Below, piece after piece: positions 42,689-55,057 of a stretch of DNA of 64,000 nt. Under the pieces are notes generated by a model. The model worked only from the letters and a program-made list of their open reading frames with translations, had not been told where the DNA came from and searched no databases. Position numbers and translations under genes: made by a program. Origin of the DNA: Dactylellina haptotyla (taxonomy: Eukaryota; Ascomycota; Orbiliomycetes; Orbiliales; Orbiliaceae); NCBI GenBank assembly GCA_031310005.1, contig CM062388.1:1-64000 (forward strand), read 5' to 3'. The stretch's first letter is position 1. Every line of letters starts with the position of its first letter.

Positions 42689-43575
42689 ATGCCAATACCA
42701 GAAGCGGATATATTTCCCGACGCAACAGGTTTCGCTGCCAAATATTTCTCACAGCATCGGTAAGAGCAACCGCTCAAGATATATCCGGGATGGTTGTGCC
42801 CGTATATTCCCTTTATCCTTATCCCGTCCTCACAATAAATCTCTCTAGCTAACTTTCCGACTGTTTACAATAGTTTCGATGTCCAACGAGCTTTGCCAGT
42901 GTTGCATACCAAGAACAATCAGTACCAATATATATATCGAAATTAATCCGTACCACAAACTGAAAAGTCTGTTAGATCTAAAGCCCGCGTGGACTGGCTC
43001 CAAGACTCGTAGTGCCTGCGTCGGATGGTTTTCAAAAACCATTGATTGAGTCCGCTCTCATCTGCGAATATCTCGATGAAGTATACGTAGATCCTTCCGT
43101 AAACGGACCTCGTTTACTACCAGAGACAAGTACAAGAGGGCAAGAGCCAGGGTGTGGATCCCATTTGTTGGAAGGCAGTCATACCATCCTTCCTTTCATC
43201 GGTAGCTTCAAAATCAGGGGTCTGACGCCGAGAAGGGACGAGAAGAACGTTCCACCTCTGAAATCTCAAAAAGTTCGCCAAACAATTAGATCCCGTTGGG
43301 CCGTTTTGGCGGGGTGGTACTATTTCCCTGCCGGATGAATCATTGCTCCTGGATTTCTGGGCCCTGGGCTTTTGATGAGTTCAAGGAGAATAGGAAGAAA
43401 TGGTCCAACTGCCAGTGATGGCGAGATCTGGGCGAGGTAGGAGAAATACGTTGAGGCTTTGAGAACATGCAGGATACAACCTCGGATAAACAACACTATC
43501 TACCTTTATATAAACGATATGCCGATAATATCGCCCAATCCGAGGCAGCAAAGACTATCGGGGATGGGAGACTGA
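42689..43575 (+). pseudogene. Decayed omega-like glutathione S-transferase
   Basis: Fragments of one GST lie in order in different plus-strand frames. The N-terminus MPIPEADIFPDATGFAAKYF is at 42689. The thioredoxin-fold end PLIESALICEYLDEVY is near 43030-43090. The helical domain start DKYKRARARVWI is near 43125-43165, followed by SFHR and LQNQGSDAEKGREE to about 43250. The C-terminal HYLPLYKRYADNIAQSEAAK is near 43490-43550. Most of the thioredoxin-like domain, including the expected catalytic Cys/Ser region, is missing between 42760 and 43010. Frame changes and in-frame stops separate the pieces. A functional enzyme cannot be made. The order and spacing show it was a full host gene that decayed in place. 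Confidence 0.75.
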
Positions 43576-44760
43576 TCCCATAGAAGATTTCACGAATTCA
43601 ATGGACCGACCTCGGTATTATATATCAGAGCTATAAACAAGTCAATATTGGTTTCTAAATGTACTTACCCGGATTGAATCTGCAGGTCAATAGATAATCT
43701 GTTGACTCATCCCTGCTCTAAACCGTCAAGATAACTAGTTCTCGTACTAAAATGCTGTGTTCATTATCTAGTTATCTGATCGGACCGGAGATCGCGCACA
43801 AGAACACGAGAATTTTTAAACTTCTTTTCCTGAGTGCCCATGCTCCTGCGGGGACGTGTCGTTCGAAAGCCAAGAAGGCAGTTCCATGGTTCAGAACCGC
43901 AACCGAAAATACGAGTCTGCAGGACAACACTGGTGTTTTTGCTCCTAGATCCTAGTATATATTATCATTTTGGTTTATACTTTTACTTTCATAGCCTAAT
44001 TATGAGCTACTCCAGCCGCAAGACAAAAGCATCGAGCGATTATCAAGCTCAGCCCAATCTAAGGGTTTGGATATTGTTTTTTGCATTTTGGTGGCCCCTG
44101 AATGCTTTTAAGAACGCTCTTCATTTAGGCGTTAAAAACCGATGCCCCTCCAGCCCAAGAATTTCATCGTAATTCAAACCCGCGGCCTAAAGCCGGTTAG
44201 TTTACCAGGTTTGCAGGCCCGGGCGCTCCTCGCCATCTGCAGGTCTACAATTTCCCCGCGTCAACATGTTGACGGAGAAATCATGGACGTCTTGGCACAT
44301 GTTTTGGATCTGTGAGCGCACAAACCAGAACCCCGGATCTCGATCCCTGCCCGCTCAGGAACCCTGTCCGCCACCTCTGATCCATGGTTACAGCGGTGTT
44401 TTCGGTCCGCTAGCTTTAACGACAACTCGCTTTGTCTACGCGAACTCCCTCCACTCAAGTTCGCAGGCGTCAACATTCAACAGGTCGAGATCGCTAAATA
44501 TCAGACGAATAAGCCGGCATTATCTTGCACGCTGCCGGGAATGCCCACACGCTAGACATTTCGGACTAAGGGAGTAGTATTCTAGCCCTAGTCACGAACC
44601 ACAGTCAGCTATGAATAATTCGCTTACCTCTTGCAGTTGATGTTTATATAAAGCTGTGCCCGAACCCACTTTGACAATAAGTCCAAAGATTCCAGAACGA
44701 CAAGCAGCCAAGACATTAGATACCCTGCCGGTTTCTCCATTGTGATTTCAATTGCTCAAA
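43576..44760. other. Intergenic, pectinesterase promoter at right end
   Basis: These 1185 bases hold no gene. TATATAAA at 44645-44652 lies about 110 bases upstream of the pectinesterase start and is a good TATA box. A short open frame at 43834-44172 has no credible start context or motif. Confidence 0.5.
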
Positions 44761-46236
44761 ATGAAGATCAGTTTTCTCTGCTGGTCAGGTTTCGCGGCCC
44801 TTGCGCTCGCAGCATCCCGAACTTCGGCACCATCCGGCGCTATTGTTGTCGCAAAGTCGGGAGGACAATACACTGGGGTAGGAATTAGTCGCCAATCCAA
44901 TGAAATCAATGAGATCTAACAAAAAAATTTATAGCTCCAAGCTGCCATCGATTCTATCGGGACCAGCAACACTGGCAATGTCGTGATCTTTATGCAACCA
45001 GGAAGCTACAGCGGCCAAGTTTACATCAAGAACTCCATCAAAGCCAAGATCACAATCTACGGGTACACGACCAACGACCAAGATTACAACCAGAATCAGG
45101 TGACATTGGTCAACTCCTTGGGAGCTGATGTTGCTGGTAACAATGACGCCTCGGGAACCCTGCGTGCCTGGACGAGCTACTTCAGCGTATACAACATCAA
45201 CATCCAGAACTCGAGAGGATCTGGTGTTCAAGCCATTGCCCTTAGCGCTCAAGGAAACTACCAGGGATATTACGGATGCAAGCTCTTGGGCTTCCAAGAT
45301 ACCGTGCTCGTCAATGAGGGCACAGTACGTTCAAACGCTCATTGTCGCGAACAATGTTATTCTTAGCTAACACCGGTTGCGTTAGAACGTCTTCGATAAA
45401 TGCTACATTGAAGGTGCTACCGACTTCATCTTCGGTCAAAGGTAATCAATTTCCAACTAAGAAACACACCCCAGTTATCAACAATACTAACAACAACTGT
45501 CCAGAGCCATTGCTTGGTTTGAGAAATGTACCCTCTCCATCTCCGCCACTGGTTACATCACCGCCAACGGTCGCGACAGCTCCTCGAACCCATCCTACTA
45601 TGTCATCAACGCCTCCACCATCCAAGCTAAATCCGGCACTAGCGGTGTTCTGACTTATCTCGGTCGCCCATGGCGCGCCTACTCCCGTACCGTCTTCCAG
45701 AACACCGCAATGAGCTCCGTTGTCAGACCAGCAGGTTGGTCCGAATGGAGCGGTGTCCCCACCGACAACGTCTACTACGCCGAATACGGAAACACCGGCG
45801 CCGGTGCCAGCGGTACCCGTGTCAGTTGGTCAAAGAAACTCAGTTCCGCTCTCACCCTCAGCGGAATCGTTGGAAGCACATCGTGGATCGATATGAACTA
45901 CTGGAACAGTGTCAGCGGCACTACCACTACCACCACCACCACCACCACTACCACCAAGACCACCACCACCTCGACAAAGACCACAACCACATCGACAAAG
46001 ACTACGACCACCTCGTCCAAGACAACCACCACAACTAGCAAGACCACCACAACAGGTTCAGGCTCTGGATGCACCCAAACTCTCTACGGACAGGTACGTT
46101 TACCCCTAGTGAATATACTAGTATCAAAACAACGCTAACAATAGTATAGTGCGGCGGAATCGGATACACAGGCTGCACCGTCTGCTCTGGCAGCACCTGT
46201 ACCTATAGCAACGACTACTACTCCCAGTGTCTATAA
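44761..46236 (+). CDS. Secreted pectin methylesterase (CE8) with C-terminal CBM1
   Basis: It de-esterifies plant pectin outside the cell. Exons are 44761-44877, 44935-45324, 45386-45441, 45505-46093 and 46150-46236, giving 412 residues; every splice keeps phase. The signal peptide is MKISFLCWSGFAALALA. CE8 motifs are present: GSGVQAIALSAQG (Gln), LLGFQDTVL (Asp), EGATDFIFGQ (Asp) and LGRPWRAYSRT (Arg). After the catalytic domain comes a Thr/Lys/Ser linker of about 50 residues. A fungal cellulose-binding CBM1 follows (TLYGQCGGIGYTGCT to YYSQCL), with cysteines in the usual positions and an intron inside it. Cellulose anchoring of a pectin enzyme suggests action in intact plant cell walls. Confidence 0.95.
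45919..46050 (+). repeat. Thr-codon tandem repeat (linker)
   Basis: A run of ACC/ACT codons with interspersed AAG and TCG encodes a (T)n-K-T4-S linker inside the pectinesterase gene. Such triplet repeats expand and contract readily, so linker length may differ between strains. Confidence 0.8.
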
Positions 46237-46996
46237 ACGGGCTAAGGTGCTAACAGAAACAGTCAAAATTGGACGCATGCATGTATATATCTAAGAGTCC
46301 AGCGGAGCTTTATTTTGTATATATCCTTCGCAGATAGTAAAACCGCTATCATTTACCAATTCATGAGAATACTTAACTTGTTCTGATCACACTTTGCCAT
46401 TGCTCACGCTAAGTTCACGGGGCTGCTTGTCACAGTTTCGCTCAATAGTTCGTAAAAGGATATATTAATATACCTGCCCGCTAGGAGGTAAATGGCTAAG
46501 TGATGTAAAACAAAGCGATTAGTATGTAGAAAGATACTCAATGGACAATCGAAGAATGAAATGTTGATAAAATGGAACAGACAACCGCAAAGCAAATAGC
46601 TGTAATAATAAATGTGGATATTCAAACGCTAATACGATAACTAATAAGCAGAATAGTAACAAGAAGGCATTTGAGTACAACGTCATATAGTATGCGGATA
46701 AAACACGCTCATAAGTGAATAAAGGGCCACTGAGAACCCCTAGTAGGCCAGAGTGTAAAAGCTCAGAGATAAAAGAAAAGCAAATAAAGGTTAAACACCC
46801 GAACCATCCAATAGCATGGAGAGTCTAATGAGGTTAAGCAAAACAACCAAAGGCTAATAAAATGGAGCGAGGGAGGGCAGATGATGCTGGCAACAAGGAC
46901 GGTTCCCAATCAAAAGTAACAGTATACTTGCCCATCTTGAGTAGAGAAAACAGAAACCCACACTGAGAATCTCAAAACACATTCCCTTAAACACCA
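46237..46996. other. Convergent 3' region, 760 bases
   Basis: This lies between the pectinesterase and RdRP 3' ends. It is AT-rich on both sides with several ATAATAAA-like polyadenylation elements. No coding frame or RNA gene is recognised. Confidence 0.45.
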
Positions 46997-49900
46997 CTAA
47001 TCATCATGATCAAAATCGTCATCATCATCCATAACTCCACTACCCCAGTCAACCTGTTCTGTCGTGACAAGCGCGGACGACCGAACCTTTAACGAGAACG
47101 CCATAGACGCTATCATTGAACGAGGTGGCTCGTGCGGAGACACCGCAACCGATTTGATCCGGCAAAAAACATCTCCGGCCATGTACCAGGGGAATGGGGA
47201 GGCTTTTTTATTGTAGCTGTAGACTTTCCTGTGCAGAGCTGCAGCTCTTATTCGTGACCAATCACTATCAACATTGTCTGCTGTAAGCGCCCAATATTCA
47301 ATAAGGCTCGTGGTTTTGAGCTCCGGGTCGCCGATAATTGGTTTGATATTGCGGTAATCGTCAAGCAGGCGGTCCACCAAATTCTGGTTCCCAGCCGTTA
47401 CCCTATCATCTTCAAGCGGCAGATCGTCGTCCGATATCCTCCCTTTAAAGTGATTGCGCCACGTGTCGCAAAATGGGTCCAAGGCCGCATTAAGTCTTCT
47501 GATCTGAGCAAGAACTGCAAGGGCTTCCCCATACTTATCCTCAACATCTATATTACGCTTCTTTTCCCATTCATTCTTCTGCTTTTCATAAAAATCCCAA
47601 AGCTCATCGTAACAGCGAAGAATATCTTTATCTTTGCAAACAGCATCTTTAGATAACTCTTCGAAGCTCTCAAGCATAGCAGCGATTTCACACTCTGCAA
47701 CTTGGAATCTCAATATATCCATCGGGTTCTGGCTAGTTTTTGCCATTGTAACTTCGACACCCTTAATATTCTTCCTTCGGTACAGTGGCTCCGAAAGTTT
47801 GTTATAGGTCCTGCAAAGTGTTTCCCAGTATTTCTGTCGCACCCGAAAACCATGTTTCGGGCCGTCTACCAGCTTGCTGCAAAGAGCGGCGAGTACTTTT
47901 GCCTCATCCTCATTCATGCTATCATGGCGGAACCTCGCTTTGTGGTAAACTACGGCTTCATAGAAGCTCGTACACTTTCCTAACAGCTGCTCTTCGAGAG
48001 AAAGCTGGATTTGAGTCCGTGCAAAGTCTGGAAAGGCGTTAGAATTCTTTTTCGGTGAGAATGCCTGGAACATCTTCTTGTCGTCAACATCGATATGTGC
48101 CGAAATATCGGCCGGTGCAAGTGGTTTGTTCTGGAAAGGGTCCACAAGTCGCGGCTCCCAACAGGTCCAGATACGGTCACCATCATAGTCACCACCAGAA
48201 AGATAATCTGCCAAACTTCTATCGCAAGTTTTGGGGTCGGCTGGGAAGACAATGACATTGGTCAAATGGCGCAGCTCAGGAATATCAACAGCAGTAACCT
48301 TTTGGATGTCTGACTCAGTATGTGCTGGATTCCTGGTAACCAAGACGTCACCTATTAGAATGTCGATAGGAAACAATGTCTTTTCGTCGACGAAATTTGA
48401 ATGTTGCCCGAACCGTAGAAATACTTGTCCAGCCTTCAATTCTCCAGATGGGTCTGCAACGCAGTAGGCAGAACAACTTTTCGGAATATTGATATGAAGT
48501 TTCTCTTTTCTTTTCTCAAAATATCGAACCAACTTTTTGAAAAACCAATCTTTTAGATTCCCGTTGCTCAAGTTGAAACCACTTTCAAGTAGATAGATGC
48601 ATTTTTCTGCCAAATCATAGGGCATTTTCCCATTCATACCGAGCCTCTCCGCCCCACGGCGTGAACTATTAACCGATGTTTTCTCCAAAAAGGCTCGGAT
48701 GAAAACCGGATCTTCAATCCGCCCTGGTTGAAGGAGCTCACCAAATTCTCTTCTGAGATCTTCACGGAATAAATCCGCGAGGATATCGAGTGGTATATTA
48801 TTCTGCAATAAGATGAGGATAAACTGAGCATTGAGATAGGAGGACCGCAAAGGTGAAGCAACTCCAACAATGTCTAACGTGCGATGTGCTACATCGTCTG
48901 AGATTCCTTTGAATTTCGTTTGTTCGGCTATACATTAAGTGAAGTTAGTGATGTTCAACGAGGGTTCTGTATAGGGCATGTAACTTACGTCGGACTTTGA
49001 TCCAGAGCTCATCGGAGGTGAGGTGTTTGGGATCAGGATCAAGGACCCATAGCCCCTTTGCAGAGCCGATTCGACCTTGTATAGCACTAGGCAGGTATTC
49101 TAATCCGTGAATCCTCTTGACTTCTCTGAGAACCGCAGGGCTCACGAGGCCGCATCCATCCGTTAAACAATTTCCCTGATTGGAGTATATATCAGGAAGT
49201 GGTTTGATCTGATCAGGCTCAAACACGACCGTCGGGAGTGTAGTCGAAAAGCCTGTTAAACGAAATTCTAATAGTTAGAAACTTGCAATAGTCGGAATAA
49301 TGACGGAATGGTTGAATGAAGCGCACCTAGTTTTATGCGAGACCACCATTTACACTGCGTTTGGTTCAAGTTGGGCTCGATCGGTATTAACCACTCAATT
49401 GCCTCTCGTACGCTTATACTGTTGATCCCTGGTCCTTCTTCGGCGAACATGATAACCTGTTTCCAGTTCTTATCTTTCCTTTCAGCCTCGTGGAAATACA
49501 TCGGTCGCCAGCGGTAGCCGCAAAGCTTGAATCCTTCTTCGCAAAGAAGTTCTGACCATAGCTTTTGATAATCTTCGTAGCCTGGCTTAATCTCTTTGTC
49601 ATATTTGTCGTATTTCAGGGCTCGAACTGTTAAGAACCTGTGCGACCCGAAATGTCTTCCAAACCGGTGGGATTTAGGATTCAAGCGAAGAGGCCTAAGT
49701 TGTACGACAGGACGCCATATCCTTCGACCATTCTCTCGAGTTGAATTAATAGTCATTTCTGCGTTAAGTTGGATTCTATCGTCCCATTGGCACTCGTTGC
49801 GGAAAATAGCGTCCAGAACATCTTCGTACAGTCTTTCGGCAAGGTGAGGTTCGTCCGGTGTGAACGCGGCCATGAAGAGGCCAAGTTCCTTTCTGATACT

Positions 49901-51997
49901 TCGACGGTCAAAAATTGGGGATGTGATCTTCTCAATCAAAGACCCGAGGAGTGCAGAGAGGCTTTCAGGCTCGCACTGCTTAGCAGAAGAAGCCATGATG
50001 AGACGAGTGAGTTCATAGCGGAGCCAATAAGGGGTACGTTCAGAGGCAAGGATTGGGATACCGTCGCCAGGGAATGGTTCATCGCCAACAGTATCGTAGA
50101 GCCTATATTTTCGCACTCGCCTAGGTTGATTATTTCCTGAGTCGGACGCTTGCCCGGGAGCCCGTTTCTCGGGAGAAGGTGTCGGGGAAGCTGGGATTAA
50201 AGGAGTCACGGAAGCTGATTTGGGACCATGAGAGTTGAAAGTATGCCCGCGCCCGAATGCTCGTTCACCAGGTCCATCGAGCTCTACTTTTGTCAGTGCA
50301 TTGTTAATAAGCGACTGCCGACAGAACATAGGCTGTGTATGCTTACCGGCCATGGCTTTCTCAACTGATGTACCCACACTATATGCACAACTCTCTCGAC
50401 TATATGCAGAACTTTCTCGCAAGAGTTGCTCAGAAGGTTGAGGGGCTATCTAGATCAGCAATTATGACTAGTAAATACTTGTAACGTGCTAAACTTACAT
50501 TGTCGCATCACTGGCCTTGATTCCATTGAAACATTGGTCCTTTGGGACAACTCGCGATATCTACTAGAAGCAGCAAGGTTTTGTCGACCCCTCAACGGCC
50601 CTACGTATTCTTCGAAATCGACAACATCATCAAAGCGTCCGGGGGAGACTGTACTATTGAACGAAGTCGGTTGCGTGCCGATGATGGGACCATCAGACTG
50701 GAAGGAGCTTCCCAGGCTACTGACCGTAGAAAAGCTCCGTGTATCTCCCACAGCCCCTACGACCGGTTTCTGGTTCTCTTGGGACCGAGATATCGGGCCT
50801 GGTGTAGCAAATACACCTGGGGATTTGTGCCTAGGTGGGTCGACCATTCTTGGTCTAGCATTCTTAGAAGGAGATTGACGCTTCGCAGGAGGTATATTAT
50901 CCGTAGTTTTTGGTGTAGAAGATTTCGCCAGCTGGTGTTTTCGCTTCCTGTTTTCATCCATTTCGTCGCTGCTGGATGGTAGCTGCGGCGGGGGGGAAGA
51001 TTTGGATGCTGAGGAAGGGAAGGGTGGTTTCGTATAGACACGAGCAGGTCCGAAATCTACATCAGGAGGCTTGTAAATTCCCCAGTTGGCGTTTGTAGGG
51101 TTAACTTTCTTCGCTGGAGGAGAGTATAGCGTTTCTTCTTGATGGAAGGTTGATGGGAGAATGTTTATAGGAGAGTTGGGGGGAAGAGGGGTGAGAGATG
51201 GCTTTATAGCTCTTTTCCCACTCGGCGAGATGCTCTGGGTTACAGGGGTTTCAAAATATGCGGCAAGCTGCATATGCATAACAAGTCAGTACCCGGTGTA
51301 CGAAGAAAATCGACAAGAAATAGAATTATGAGACAAAGTATTCAGATTGGGAGTCAATACATACTAATTCTTCTTCAACTTCAGAGTCGATCTCAGTGGG
51401 CTCTTCAATGTAGTCAGGGGGATCAGTAAAGGCGTTATGGATTTCCTCGTCGTGTTCTAACTCCTTTTCCTGCATCGATAGCTGTGACAGTCGAATGTGG
51501 AGGCTATTGTCTTGCCAGTCAATCACCTTCTGCCGTATCTTTTTATCCTCCTGTGTAGATATTGCGGACCGTCCGGAAGTGGGAGGCCTGCTCGGACTCG
51601 AGATGGACTGCCTCGAGTTACCTTGGGTTACAATACTTCCCCCTTCTCTCTTTGCCAGGATTACCTGCTTCCGTAGTTCTTCGTTGAAAGCTTTAACCCG
51701 TCGCTTTCTGACTATCTCCTGACGTCTTCTTGTAGACTGGACGCTGGGGGCACTCGAAACGACCTCTTTCGGAAAGTCGTTCAAGTCGGCAAACTTTTCA
51801 AACTCGTTGACGGCGGCGACGAGATAGCGTTTCGCATATGTCATCAAGTGTTTGGTCTGCACGATGTAGCTTTGGGTGTCTTTATCGACCAGGGAAAGGT
51901 CGTCTGGCTGCAAGGGGAGATCGAATTTCGATTTCAGAATATGGAAGACATCGTTGAATGACATACCATCACGGATTACGAAAGAAGATGATGCCAT
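46997..51997 (-). CDS. Host RNA-dependent RNA polymerase (QDE-1/SAD-1 type)
   Basis: This cellular RdRP makes double-stranded RNA for RNA silencing; it is a host gene, not viral. My model has exons 51365-51997, 50499-51267, 50347-50445, 49327-50283, 48989-49252 and 46997-48927, giving 1550 residues; all junctions keep phase. The 63-nt intron at 50284-50346 is in frame and could be retained. The N-terminal 470 residues are poorly conserved, basic and Pro/Ser-rich. The conserved region includes KLCGYRWRPMYFHEAERK, GCGLVSPAVL, RPEQTKFKGIS and SAYCVADPSGELKAGQVFLR. The catalytic DYDGD (codons 48176-48190) sits inside DYLSGGDYDGDRIW with all three Asp intact. It is similar in size to Neurospora QDE-1 (about 1400 residues). 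Its presence implies a working quelling or meiotic-silencing type pathway. Confidence 0.92.
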
Positions 51998-53901
51998 GCT
52001 CTGAGAAGTCTAAGATTCTTAATAAGTATAAATCCTGAGGTTGCAACAGCGTGTTGGGTATGTTGGTATAAGGTACCTTTATAATTGGTAGCTACCCGGT
52101 AGTGCAGAGGTAGTATAGATGTCGTTGCCGCAGTTGCACGACTCGACATTCATACACGAATGATCAAATATTAAAATACCGGATATATACTTAATATGTA
52201 TCTTTCTATAATCATTTGTGTTAGTTCTACCTCGCAACTCAGAATTTCGCTTTTGTCAAATCCCAGCCGTAGCCTCCCGCTAATTTTCAGGCACGGGAGC
52301 GGGCCTCGCCAACAGCCGGCCTGGAATGCGCTTTTGTTCCTTCCGCTATAAGGCTTATCGCTGCAAGGGAAAGAGCGATTAGGAAGCAAATCAGTCTTAC
52401 CTGGTCCCGAAGCCAAGTACTACCATAAAACGTGCCTTTTCAATCTCAAAAACGACGGAGAAGTAAAAACGACGGAGAAGTAACAAGGGAGCCAACTAGT
52501 TGTAACGACGAGTGATGATGATGGAGGAGAATGATTCAGGGACACGGTCAGACGGCCGACAAACAATTGACCGTGTTAATTGACACTCGAAGTCAGCTGA
52601 TGCGGGCGAGTTCCCCTCTTTTTTCCTCTTCTCTTTCCTCTTCTCTTCTCTTTTAACTTCCCAGGGCAACCAGCTTGGAGGGGAACGCCTGAGACTCCAG
52701 TTCGAACTTGAGTTTGAGTGCCTGAAATCGGGTTCGCGAGACACGATTGGCTGGGTGTCTTGTTGGTATATCAGAACCTTTCAAAGTTGGCGAGACAACA
52801 GCCGCCTTTCCCCTTCGAACGGGACGGCAAGCAGCCAGGCCAACGCGTTGGTGACCGGGCAGGGGTTCCACCACCAGACGAGGCCCACCTTCGCCCTCAA
52901 CGCTGCTGTGTGCCAAGCGGGAATTCTACAGAGGGAGGAGCTGCGAGCTCGAAGAGAGCAGTCGAATACTGATTTGATGATGCCATCGTGGAATTTTGAT
53001 ATTCACAGTCAACTGTTATATAGATCACAGCGAGGCTCTGATAATTCGTTCTCCGAATACTCATCTCGACTCATGAAACCGAGCCGCATCTTGGCCCTGT
53101 CGAAGCCTGTTGAATGCGATGCCACTCGGATCCTCAACCAACTCGAATGACAAAAAACGGTGTGAAATCTCCCTCAATCTGTTCTGGCCCCGCTCTATGC
53201 ATGGTCTTTTTGTCCGACTGGGGTGCTACATATATGTCCTACCCTCTCATGTGAACAACAAAAAAAAAGTTCAATTTCAATTATCGGACGGCCGCACATG
53301 CACCCAACCGAAGGATGCAATCTGCCGCCAGCGGCTCTCCTCCCCGTTTCTAAACCTGGAACTTTGTGCATTTCTGACTCCCCACGCTGTTCTTCTAATC
53401 TGATCGTGATTTTGGAGCTTCTTCAGACCCTAATGAATTAGCACGCGAATCAACCCACCATTTGGGCACTTTAGGAACTTCGAAATGCCACATCTAGAGC
53501 TCTCCAGCCGAACCCCCTGGCTGAACGAGCGGGAGATGTCATCATAGTGCAAGGAACTCCGAGTCGCAAATCTGATACATGCGGCGGGTTTGTACCTCTG
53601 AGGGCCGAGTTACGTCCCGGAAAGTGGATAAATTCGTCCTCGGAATCCTACCCCGCCGGAATATGCGTGTGAACGTGTTGGCAGAAACCGCAAACCTCGA
53701 AGTCTCGTCCCTGCATAAAAGCTCGTCAGCTCCCACAAGCTACTTTTCCCTCCCGTTCGTTCCACAAGAAGTTCCTTTTTTAAAAAAAGTTGCCTGCTCG
53801 TCTATTCCACGCTTTCCAACTCGCGAGAAGGATTGATCACCGATTCGGCTCGTCTCGATATCCAAACTAGGCTCTAGATCGGCCCGCAACTTGAAAGAAT
53901 A
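51998..53901. other. 1.9-kb gene-free region
   Basis: This lies between the divergent RdRP (minus) and dehydrogenase (plus) genes. It contains an exact 17-base tandem duplication (52448-52481), a CT-rich tract of about 45 bases (52611-52655) and long stretches with no coding frame. Size and composition resemble the extended promoters of strongly regulated fungal genes; no transcript unit is evident. Confidence 0.45.
52448..52481. repeat. Exact 17-bp direct tandem repeat
   Basis: Two adjacent perfect copies of AAAAACGACGGAGAAGT occupy 52448-52464 and 52465-52481. A tandem pair in a promoter region could be a doubled binding site or a replication-slippage product. Confidence 0.85.
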
Positions 53902-55057
53902 ATGGCGACATCAACACCCTCGCGAACCTCTGTGAAGGATCTTTTCGACCTCTCCGGTCGATTCGCGATAATTACAGGCGCGGGACAAGGTATCGGTCTC
54001 GATATCGCCCATGCGTACGCCGAACAAGGTGCCAATGTAGCCATTTGGTACAATTCCAACAGCGAAGCCATCAAACGAGCCGAGGAAATCAGTGCGAAAT
54101 ACGGCGTCAAGTGCAAAGCTTACAAAGTGGGGGTAACCGACGAAGACGAAGTCCGGAAAGCGGTCGACTCGCAGGTTGAAGAGTTTGGTGGGCATCTGGA
54201 TATTCTTGTTGCCAATGCAGGTGTCGCATGGACTGTGGTATGTTGTTCATTCCCTCTCAGTCTTCAATTTTCCTATAATTATTTCCGAATAGATTTAATT
54301 TCGTGTTATTGAAAATTTGAGAAAAAACGCTGATATATGACGTCACAGGGCTCGATCTTAGGAGTAAGCGGAGCTAAATGAAATTGAGCATTATTGTGTT
54401 GCTGGAATACAACTAATAAATGATGCTAGAACGACCCGTCGAACCCGGATTCGCGACCGGACATCTCCAGCTATGAGAAAGTGACCAAGACTAATATCGA
54501 TGGTGTCTTCTACTGCGCCCGAGCGGCCGGAGTGCATTTCAGACGGCAACAGCTCGAGAAACCGACATTCAGAGGGTCCTTCATCGCTACGGCATCCATG
54601 AGCGGGCACATTGTAAATCTTCCGCAAATGCAGTCCGTGTACAACATGTCCAAGGCTGCTGTGATACACTTCTGCAAGAGTCTGGCGGTCGAGTGGGCGG
54701 AGTTTGCCAGAGTTAACACTGTTTCTCCGGGGTATATTATCACCGAGATTGGGAACTTTGTACCGCTCGAGCAGAAGAAGCAGTGGCACGAGAAGACGCC
54801 GATGAGGTTAGAATCTCTCTAAAATCTACAAATGGATGGAGCCAGGCTTATTTTGAAAATAAAAATCAGGCGCGAAGGGTATACCCACGAACTAAAGGGT
54901 GCGTACTTGCTCCTGGCATCCGACGCCGGGAGCTATATGACCGGATCCGATATCATTGTTGACGGGTAAGTGGAACAAATTCACGTGCGAGGGGCACAAG
55001 CGAGGAATTCAGGAACTAATCGATATACGTTTTGATAGTGGATACTGCGCGCCATAA
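53902..55057 (+). CDS. NADP-type short-chain dehydrogenase, sorbose/xylulose reductase-like
   Basis: This classical SDR probably reduces a ketose or related sugar. Exons are 53902-54237, 54430-54806, 54870-54965 and 55039-55057, giving 275 residues. The nucleotide-binding motif is [13 protein letters not shown], the structural motif is LVANAG, the catalytic Ser is in [10 protein letters not shown] and the YxxxK motif is YNMSK. The C-terminal [13 protein letters not shown] with a terminal Ala-Pro is typical of the fungal Sou1/L-xylulose-reductase/mannitol-dehydrogenase group. The VAIWYNSN stretch after the second beta strand suggests NADP(H) preference. The first intron is 192 nt, far longer than the others; a small extra exon there cannot be excluded but none is needed for a complete fold. 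Confidence 0.88.

Noticed and set aside
46997-51997. RdRP as an integrated viral polymerase
   Set aside because: The DYDGD-type active site, size and multi-intron structure are those of cellular silencing RdRPs, not of RNA-virus polymerases.
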